Shown in pieces: positions 56,699 through 64,000 of a DNA stretch of 64,000 bases; position 1 is the first letter of the stretch, and each line of letters begins with the position of its first letter. Made by a program: the position numbers and the translations under genes. This stretch comes from Costus lasius. Taxonomy: Eukaryota > Streptophyta > Magnoliopsida > Zingiberales > Costaceae. The stretch lies in NCBI GenBank assembly GCA_027563935.2, contig JANVAS020000203.1, positions 5,952,001 through 6,016,000 of the forward strand. Reading direction: 5' to 3'. Under the pieces are notes generated by a model, which saw nothing but the letters and a program-made list of their open reading frames with translations, was not told the origin of the DNA and did not search any database.

Positions 56699-56962
56699 AT
56701 CCTAATCTAATTAGGAGTTGGAATCCTAATCCTATTAGGAATTGGAATCCTAATCTAATTAGGAGTTGGAATCCTAATCCTATTAGGAATTGGAATCCTA
56801 ATCCAACAAGGAGTTGGAATCCTAATTTAATTAGGAGTTAGAATCCTAACCCTATTGGGAAATAGAGTCCTATTCCAACTAGGAGTTGGAATCCTAATTC
56901 AATTAGGAGTTGGAATTCTAATTCTACTAGAAATGAGAATCCTAATCTAATTAGGATTCAAA
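56699..56962 (+). repeat. 24-bp palindromic tandem repeat in the C2 LTR
   Basis: About eleven diverged copies of a 24-bp unit (GTTGGAATCCTAATCTAATTAGGA type) occur here. Each unit contains TCCTAAT facing ATTAGGA, so every unit can form a short hairpin. The array reads through as an 8-residue repeat in one frame, which I regard as incidental. Confidence 0.85.
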
Positions 56963-57076
56963 TCCTAATGAGAATTAGATTTGGATAAGGCCCATAGTGG
57001 TTGGGCGCAAATCCTAATCCAACTAGGATTCAAATCCTAAAGAGAATTGGATTTGGATAAGGCTCATTGTGTTGGG
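56940..57076 (+). repeat. ~67-bp tandem duplication in the C2 LTR
   Basis: Two copies of a unit running from CCTAATC...TAGGATTCAAATCC through GAATT(A/G)GATTTGGATAAGG to TTGGGCGCAAAT sit directly after the 24-bp array. They share its AATCCTAAT core. Confidence 0.75.
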
Positions 57077-57553
57077 CGCAAATCCTAATCCAATAAGGAT
57101 TTATTTCCATGGGCCTAATTAGTGTTGAGATCCAAATCCAATTAGGGATTGTGGATTAATTCTAATTGAGGCAAGTTTGAATCCTAATAGGAGTTGGAAA
57201 TACACTTGGCGCATGGGATAATTCCATATATGGAATTTGCGCCAATTGGGGTGTATGAATCCTTTTGGAAAGTTGTTTCCTCAATTGGAAACTATCTTGG
57301 ACGTGTGGGGCTGATATATTGGCAAGTATGGCTTGATTTATTCAAGCAATGATTTGGCCAATCATATATGGAAAGTCCTGATTGAATTGGAACTCAAATT
57401 ACCTCTCTTGATAAGGCAAGAAGCTAGATTCTTTCCATGCTTCATGTTGCGCCAATTCAAGAGAGGATGTGGCTGAACTCTTATGGCAATTCCTTGGAGG
57501 AATTGCGCCAAGAGCATAGAAGGAAAGAGAGGTGGCGGTTTGGCTTGGTTGGT

Positions 57554-57560
57554 TATAAAA
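57554..57560 (+). promoter_or_regulatory. TATA box of the C2 LTR
   Basis: TATAAAA lies 507 bp before the LTR end, matching the placement of TATAAATA in C1. Confidence 0.6.
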
Positions 57561-58060
57561 GAAGGGGTATGCGCCCCCTCTTGCAATGATCATTGGATGA
57601 ACATCAAGTGCAGAATTCTTCTTGAGGAAAAGGCAACTTGGAGTTGCGCAAGCCCTAGAATTCAAGCCACCCTCTTCTTCTTGTGGAGCGCCACCCTCTC
57701 TTCTCTTCCTCTTATCTTTGGCCGAGAGTCTCCAAGCAAGGAGACAATTTGGCGTGAAGAGCAAGGAGGAAGGAGAAGGAGATTCCGAGAGGTGATCTTC
57801 TCTTCCCGAGGCTAGCACCGAGCGTGGAAGGGAGCAACGTTGAGAAGGTCGACGCGTGGATACTTGTAGAGGACGAGCACGTGAGCGTCTTCAACTTGGC
57901 ACCTTCATCCTAACAAGCAATAGAGGTACTAACCCTAACACATCCTTGTGTTCTCTCTCTCGCATGGATCCTTGGGAAAGGAATGTGTTTCGGGTGTAAT
58001 GCTTCTTCCGCTGCGTCCTGGGACTGCAAAATTTTAAATTACACCCGGCATTCCCCAACA

Positions 58061-59085
58061 GTGGTATCAGAGCTACTTGCGAGAAACACAAGGTGTACGT
58101 TTGCTTGTGTGAAAAATTTTTGGAAAATTTTTCGTTCATCCATGCGCGTTTCACCTAGAAGGCGCTTTTATCCAAACTTCTTTTATCAATTTTTATGGCC
58201 GAAATTTGGATTGTGTTTATGATGGATTTAAGACCAAAGGCGCACGTAGTTTTGTCAAGTAGGACGGGCATTGTGTCTTCGGACTGGCCGGGTCTCTTGA
58301 TCTGACAAAATTGCCAGCCGATAGGGTCCATGAAATCATCATGAAACTTGATCCCAATTTTAACATAAATTTGATTGAGAGAGTGCTTTGGATGAAGTTG
58401 GCGCATAAGGGGATAAATTTTGATTATTCCGGTTTTTCGAATTTTATATATGCGCCACTTGTCTCTTCCATGGGTTGATATGGTCATAGCGAGTGCCCTC
58501 CTGTGTTGTGATGTGGAAGCATGTTTCCACCTGTGATGAATGCTTGTAAAATCTTTCTACCACCTGCGTGGTTCTTCCCCTTCTTGATGTAAAATTTCAT
58601 ATTTCCTTAGAATAGATGTAGAATTGTTTACATGAGATAGGTTAAGGTTCATCAAAGACAACAAGGTGTCTTCTTCAACCGATATCAGAGTGGCGCCAGC
58701 TTTAGAAGCTTGGTGATGGACTTGCGGCTGAAGGAAGGACACTAGCTTTCGGCTTCTGGCATGGGCTGATTTGCTTCAGGGACTCGCAACCCTTGGATGC
58801 ACGATAACATGTCACATGGCTCGTGACAAGTTATGTGTATGAAAAGGGCTATGACCATATCGACCAAAATAGCATGCCTGTGATGGTTTATTATTCTGTC
58901 CATAGCATGCCTGTGATGTTTTTCCTTTTGCTACCATAACTATAGGAAAACTGCATGCTAGAAAAGAATAAAATAAACATGCAAAAACTCTCAATACAAT
59001 ATCAAGTCGATAGCCTTCTAACGCGTAGCCCTCATCAAACTATCGATCGGTGGTGTTGTGAACTGTTTCCCACCCTCGTGGGACA
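58061..59085 (+). other. Second family C leader with primer-binding site, cut by A7
   Basis: TGGTATCAGAGC (58062-58073) follows the C2 LTR, so C2 is in 5' LTR position for a downstream element even though it also closes the copy on its left. The leader shares the CTAACGCGTAGCCCTCA block and the TCCCAC-CCTC-GTGGGA hairpin (59068-59083) with 53417-53481. A7 interrupts it two bases after that hairpin. The coding part lies beyond A7, outside the window. Confidence 0.72.
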
Positions 59086-60788
59086 TGTTGGGGTATGCCC
59101 TTAAGGCTAATGTTTGAGGCCTGTGGGAATGTATCTGTATCATGTAATAAACTCTTAAGTTTATAAAGGCATGGTTGTTATTCAGTTAGCTACATTGTCT
59201 GCTGCAATATATGTTCTTCTGAATAATGTCTCAAAGCTGTTCAGCTGGGCTGACAAGCTATTATGTCCTTAGTCGATGTATCTTGGTGAACATGAGACAG
59301 CCTTGATATGGTTAAGACTAATATGTGTTCTAATCTTATAGGATGCTTCGAGCATGGAATAAGATGTAGACTCATGGGTACATGGGATGTACTGGACAGA
59401 CCCTACTAGGATGTTCAATTGTTTGTCACAATGTGAATATTCCTTGATTATGACAAGTGGCACATTTCCTCTGACTTGAGATCACTTGTGTTTTCTAAAT
59501 GATGATTGTCATTGTTTTGAGATAGTTCAATATCATTTGAAACATAATGATTATAGACTATCTTGGATGGTGAGCTTGAGTCAGGTTAGAGCATTAGTGA
59601 TAGACAAAGGATTGCCGTCTCCTTGTTTAAGGAGTGTGATGTTCTAATGGGGCCCCCTGGATGAGATGATTGAGAGAGTGTATGGCCATACCCAGGTGAC
59701 AGTGTTCGTCTGTTCTAATCATGCTCATCATATTGGAATTACAAGCTTGACAGGCTTGTCCAATAAGAACATCCAGTGGCAAAGGAAATATGCATGCCTT
59801 GTGATTTGATTCACACTTGTGCTGTGGTTTGGGTGTAGTCTTGGAAGACTCATTTCTTTATATCGGGAGATAGTGATGTGTTGCTAGATACCCCTCACTG
59901 ATCGTGATAACGCGAGTTATCGTTACCGACATTTAAAGGAAACCCTTGGGGTCGCACAATTTGATGATATGGCTTACTTAAGTCAGATCGTGTGGACTGA
60001 ATTGTTTGGGTTCAGTTTAAAGGGATTTAATCTCTGATTGTGAGTGAGATCTGGTCTGATCATGTTTGATTGATTAGGGCTTGAGATCGGTAAGCTTCGA
60101 TCGAGAGAATGCATGCCAGATCGGTCAGATCAGGGGCATCGTTGAGATCGACGGTTGGATCGTGAACCTTAGGGTTTATTTAAGATCTAGACTAGATCAT
60201 TGGCTTGATTGGTTCTTAAACCGAACCAAAGTGAACCGGCTCACTAAATGAGCGCTTGGTTCATAGGGAGAGGAGTAGGCGACAAGTTCACTTGGCGTGA
60301 ACGTTGTGGTGAGGAGTGGTTACTATTTTTAGTAACCATGATCTCCATTTGGAGAGTGCGCTCATCAAAATAGAAAATACTCTATTTTCGCTCACTCAGA
60401 GTTCTCTCTCGCCCATCTTCCTCTCGTCTCTCTCGTGAGTGTGGCGACACTTTGAAGGTTGAGGAGGATTCGGCCAAGAAGAAAGAGATCTCATTTTCCC
60501 TTCACTCGACAAGGACCTCTTGGAACCTTGCTAGCACAAGGAGCACCAAGAGAGATAGCGACATCATCTTGTGTGTGACGACAAGGAGAAGATCTACTTT
60601 GATCTTTGCTTCCAAGGAAACATCTTCCCATGGCGATGGTATGATTGTTTTCTTATTATCAAGTTGATCTTTTAGCATGCATATCGATCCTATAACCCTA
60701 GTTCCGCAAGAAGAAAATTTTATGCGCCATATGCTTTAGGGTTATGCTCCCCCTAGAAGGGGACCCCCTAATCTGAGGGGCACTTTCA
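59086..60788 (+). repeat. A7 5' LTR
   Basis: This is a 1,703-bp LTR, TGTTGGGGTATGCCC to GGGGCACTTTCA. It carries CTCCTT/AAGGAG, GGGGCCCC and GTATGGCCATAC dyads in the standard order. Confidence 0.95.
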
Positions 60789-60790
60789 AT

Positions 60791-60802
60791 TGGTATCAGA
60801 GC
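60791..60802 (+). promoter_or_regulatory. A7 primer-binding site, initiator-Met tRNA type
   Basis: TGGTATCAGAGC lies two bases after the 5' LTR end. Confidence 0.95.
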
Positions 60803-62622
60803 ATGGTTGAATGCATGTTCATTATGATTGCTTTGGCCTTGTGATTCCATATGCTTAGATCTTTATAACATGCGAAAGTTGTATGATTGGTTTTATCATC
60901 TTGCGAAACTTCATGTATGATATATGTTTCCATCTATTGGCGCATGTATGTTGTAAGTTGGCGCATCTTGTTTTTGTTTTACAAAACTTGAATACTTGCG
61001 CGACTCATCATAGATCTAAGGCTTTACTATAAACCCTTAGACGGGTTATTAGGGTTGAAGTCAACCCCTATGTTAGATCCAGAATGTCTGATCAGATCAT
61101 CTGACAGCCTGAATGGGTCGACCAGATAGCACCTTGGCGCAAGCCTATGGTGGCTATAGGTCGACTGCAGACAGGTGTGTAGCGATGTCTGATTGAGACG
61201 ATTAATGAACGCACCTGAGTTAGGCCCGGGGTCACGCCCGCTTGCCAGACCTCAGTGTGGTCGTTCAGCCCTGACGCATGCATGGTTGACCTTATGGTCG
61301 ACTCAAGTCAGTTAGGACTTGGTGCATGTAAAGGCAGTGGATCTGACTAGGTTGGATGAGTGGATCCCTAGTGATGGACCGTTGTAAGGTTGTAGGGCAA
61401 ATAAGGAAAAATTAAAATTGATCCCATGGGGTTTTCGAAAATTTTAATTTTTTTTATGATGGATCACATCGTTGTTGATTGATGCATATGTTTGTCTATT
61501 TAGTCTTATGTGGGCTGCCCATATTAATTGTGTGCTGTGCTGGGGCCTGCGTGCCTGTATTAATTGTTGTAAATTAATTATTGTGATCTGCGCATCACTG
61601 TGTTTTAATTTATAATTGTAAGTGACCTACGTGTCACTCTTGTCTAGATAGTTAAATTTGTAATTTAATTTGACAAGAGCACAGAGCACACTTGGCAGAG
61701 GCGCATGCAGCAGTGGCTTGACCAGGTGGGAGGTCTAGGGTTCGACCCTAGGACCTGGCGCATTTTCCTGGTGGGCGCACCTGTGCTGCAGATGGCGCTT
61801 GGGCCCTGGTTTGGGCCAGATGAGCAGCAAAAGACCCATGAAGAGCAAATGAAGACTTAAGTTAGGTTAAGGTCTTCTAGGGCTATGGGCTTTTACCACA
61901 TAAGATACATGCTTTCTTTTATTGTATAATATTAGAATTGCATGATTAAATTATCTTCTGCTATCACCATAGGAATTGCATGATAGGCAAGAAGATAAAA
62001 GACCGTGAAAATCCAACGCTTAATATCAAGCTCGTAAGCCTTCTGACGCGAAACCTCACTGTTCTGATTATCGTTGGAGCCGTGTTGTACCCACTCAGTG
62101 GGCACGTCCATCTATCTTCAGAGGGTGTGGGATTACACCTGTGTGTTACAGAGTAGGGATTTATCCCTTCTCGTTGCTCAGCATAGCACATGGTGGTCCA
62201 GGGAGTAGGTCGGGTCAGCTTGACCGTGTTGGCTACATATGTGGAGCATATGGTAGCACATGGAGGCAGCCATCTGTGGGATCAGAGACTGTGTTGTACC
62301 AACTCAGTTGGCACAGTCTGCTGGATTGCCCAGATGAAGGGGAATCGCACGGGTTGGCGATCGGCAGGGAATGCCTACCAGAAACTAGTGCTTGTACTCT
62401 CTGTGCATCTTATCTCGCCTGAGCGGGACGCGGAGACCAAGTATGAAATCTGGATCCCATCTCACTAAAAGAGTTCTACTCTTTCGGGCTGTTTTGCTGG
62501 ATTTTTCACGCCTGATAAAATAGTGAGAAAAAGAATCTTTCTTAAGTCCTGATTGATTCTTATACATTGATACTGACCTTGCTGTTCTTGCATTGTTGTA
62601 GATACCTGCAGCAACGAACACC
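60803..62622 (+). other. A7 5' leader
   Basis: This leader is homologous to that of A1. It contains the A-box-like TGGCAGAGGCG (61693-61703), the B-box-like GGTTCGACCCT (61739-61749), the CCCAC-TCA-GTGGG hairpin (near 62090) and the CCAAC-TCA-GTTGG hairpin (near 62300). It holds no gene. Confidence 0.85.
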
Positions 62623-64000
62623 ATGAACTTCAATGTGCGATCCCTACTGGAAAGGGAGAAGTTTGCTGGGCCGAACTTCTCTGACTGGTTTGGACACCTT
62701 AAGATCGTTCTTAAGGCAGAGAGGAAACTGTATGTCCTCGAGACGGCGATACCGCCGCAGCCCGCTCCGAACGCCGCAAGGGCGGTTCGGGAAGCCTATG
62801 AAAAGCACGTCAATGATAGCATTGATGTCGCTTGCCTGATGCTAGCGTCTATGACGCCACCGCTGCAGCGTCAGCATGAGGATATGTCAGCTATACAGAT
62901 TATAGCAAACCTCAAGATGCTGTATGCTGCACAGGCGAGGACTGAACGCTATAATTTGACTAAGCTCTTCTTTCAGAGCAAACTGGCTCAAGGGAGCCCA
63001 GTGGGAGCTCATGTGCTCAAGATGATTGGGAACAAGGAGGCTCTAGAGAAACTGGGGCATACCATTAACCAGGAGCTTGCTGTAGACATTATTCTAAAGT
63101 CTCTCCCGCCTTCATTCGACGCGTTCATTATTAATTTTAATATGAACAAAATCGATTGTACTCCGGCAGAGCTGCTGAATATGCTCTTGACCACTGAGGA
63201 GACTCTGAAGGGTAAGCCTTCAACCTCTGTCTTGATGGTTCCTTCTAGGAACAAGAAGAAGGGGAAGAAGGGCAAGGCCCCTGTCAAGAGTTACAGCAAG
63301 GCTCTGAAGCAGAAGGTCAAGCGGTCTAAGGAATACAGGTGTTTCCACTGTGGCCAGCTGGGTCACTGGAAAAAGGACTGTAAAGCGCTCCAAGGAGATA
63401 AGAGGGGAAGCTTTGCTTCTGGCTCAGGTATATTCATGACTGAGGTCATGTTTTCTTCTTCTGTATCATGGGTGTTGGACACTGCATGTGGAGTTCACAT
63501 TTGTTCAAATGTACAGGAACTCAAGAGAAGAAGGCAGGTGGGACAGCATGAGGTGGACCTACGAGTTGGAAACGGGGCACGGGTTGCTGCTGTTGCTGTA
63601 GGAGACTACTTTATTTCTTTACCATCTGGACTTGTATTGGAACTAAACAGTTGTTACTTTGTTCCCAGTATAACTAAAAATATTATCTCCATTCCTGCTC
63701 TTGTCAGGAAGGGGTTTTCCTTTGAATGCAATATTTCAAAGTGTATTTTGTCTTTTGATAATATTGTTTATGCAACTGGTTCAATTAACAATGGGTTATA
63801 CATGTTGGACATGGAATGTTCGATACAGCAAATTGATATTAAGAAAGCCAAGTATGCTGATGACAGCACCTTGCTATGGCATAGTCGTTTAGGCCATATT
63901 AACGAGAAACGCATTAAGCGGTTGCATGATCATGGACTGCTGGGATCATTCTCCTATAAGGAGATTGATACATGCAAAGCTTGTTTGATGGGTAAAATGA
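62623..64000 (+). CDS. gag-pol: A7 Gag-Pol polyprotein, N-terminal part, open at window edge
   Basis: The frame starts at ATG 62623 (MNFNVRSLLEREKF) and I find no stop through 64000, which gives 459 codons. It covers Gag, the CCHC knuckle (CFHCGQLGHWKKDC, near 63350), the protease DTACG (near 63478) and the GAG-pre-integrase domain up to CKACLMGKM. It is closer to A1 than to any other copy here (ERKLYVLETAIPPQPAPN, TLKGKPSTSV, FASGSGIF). Start choice follows A1. Whether integrase, RT and RNase H are intact cannot be seen. Confidence 0.93.
   Translation, partial: MNFNVRSLLEREKFAGPNFSDWFGHLKIVLKAERKLYVLETAIPPQPAPNAARAVREAYEKHVNDSIDVACLMLASMTPPLQRQHEDMSAIQIIANLKMLYAAQARTERYNLTKLFFQSKLAQGSPVGAHVLKMIGNKEALEKLGHTINQELAVDIILKSLPPSFDAFIINFNMNKIDCTPAELLNMLLTTEETLKGKPSTSVLMVPSRNKKKGKKGKAPVKSYSKALKQKVKRSKEYRCFHCGQLGHWKKDCKALQGDKRGSFASGSGIFMTEVMFSSSVSWVLDTACGVHICSNVQELKRRRQVGQHEVDLRVGNGARVAAVAVGDYFISLPSGLVLELNSCYFVPSITKNIISIPALVRKGFSFECNISKCILSFDNIVYATGSINNGLYMLDMECSIQQIDIKKAKYADDSTLLWHSRLGHINEKRIKRLHDHGLLGSFSYKEIDTCKACLMGKM

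Larger units (their letters stand above)
55663..58060 (+). repeat. Family C LTR (C2)
   Basis: The LTR begins about TGTTTGTGGTGTATATGCCC and ends ATTCCCCAACA, with TATAAAA at 57554 and a primer-binding site next to its end. At 2,398 bp it is longer than C1 because of tandem repeats at 56699-57076. Homologous dyads GGGGCGCCCC (56236-56245) and GTGTGGCCACAC (56269-56280) are present. The start is approximate because the integrase join shares its first bases. Confidence 0.8.
59086..64000 (+). mobile_element. A7: family A copia element, continues past window
   Basis: The element has a 5' LTR (59086-60788), primer-binding site, leader, and gag-pol open to the window edge. It inserted in the second C leader; the left flank is GGACA (59081-59085). 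LTR and leader sequences place it closest to A1. Its 3' end and TSD are not visible. Confidence 0.93.

Noticed and set aside
56659..56841. Open frame encoding an 8-residue repeat (NPNLIRSW type)
   Set aside because: It is a translation of the 24-bp LTR minisatellite, which happens to be a multiple of three. It is not a gene.
56699..57076. Possible CRISPR array
   Set aside because: The units are contiguous tandem repeats without unique spacers, inside a plant LTR.

Overview
This window looks like heterochromatic nuclear DNA of a flowering plant. It is filled end to end with nested Ty1/copia LTR retrotransposons, and I found no convincing host gene, rRNA gene, tRNA gene or CRISPR array. The plant assignment rests on the copia gag-pol architecture, on primer-binding sites that read TGGTATCAGAG (initiator-Met tRNA type) right after the 5' LTRs, on the nested layout, and on clean 5-bp target-site duplications (TSDs). 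The species cannot be named from the sequence.

Two groups of elements account for most of the window. Family A has LTRs of about 1.67-1.71 kb that begin TGTTGGRGTATGCCC and end CTTTCA/CCTTCA, a leader of about 1.8 kb, and one gag-pol frame of about 1,290 codons. Family B/C has LTRs of about 2.0-2.4 kb that end CCCAACA, and it is older and badly decayed.

Layout: 1-1059 is the end of a family A LTR (+). 1060-2904 is unclassified and includes a GC-rich block. 2905-4540 is a B element remnant (-): LTR start plus RNase H/RT. 4541-4646 is unclassified sequence X. 4647-14047 is a family A tandem (-) laid out LTR-internal-LTR-internal fragment. 14048-14341 is more X. 14342-26202 is element A4 (+, TSD CTTTC) with a scrambled, partly inverted 5' half and a solo LTR (-, TSD AAGCC) inside its 3' LTR. 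26203-26369 is X again. 26370-28478 is a 1,028-bp inverted repeat that appears perfect, with a 53-bp spacer. 28808-37876 is A1 (+), full length, with an uninterrupted 1293-codon polyprotein and nearly identical LTRs. 38371-51722 is A5 (-, TSD CACTT), with the truncated element A6 (47099-51319) inside its 5' LTR. A1 and A5 both sit in one B/C LTR, whose pieces are 27890-28807, 37877-38370 and 51728-52277. That LTR leads into a degraded C internal region (52278-55662), then a second C LTR (55663-58060) and a second leader (58061-59085). A7 (59086-64000, +) interrupts that leader, and its polyprotein is still open at the window edge.

How the parts work together: A1 (and probably A7) encode Gag, protease, integrase, reverse transcriptase and RNase H and could supply them in trans to defective relatives. 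The remaining copies record abnormal events: shared-LTR tandems, inverted cDNA-like segments, filler DNA, a 78-bp flank duplication and a large foldback. LTR palindromes and leader hairpins are conserved between the two families with compensatory changes, and a tRNA-like A-box/B-box pair lies in the family A leader. These are the least ordinary signals in the window.
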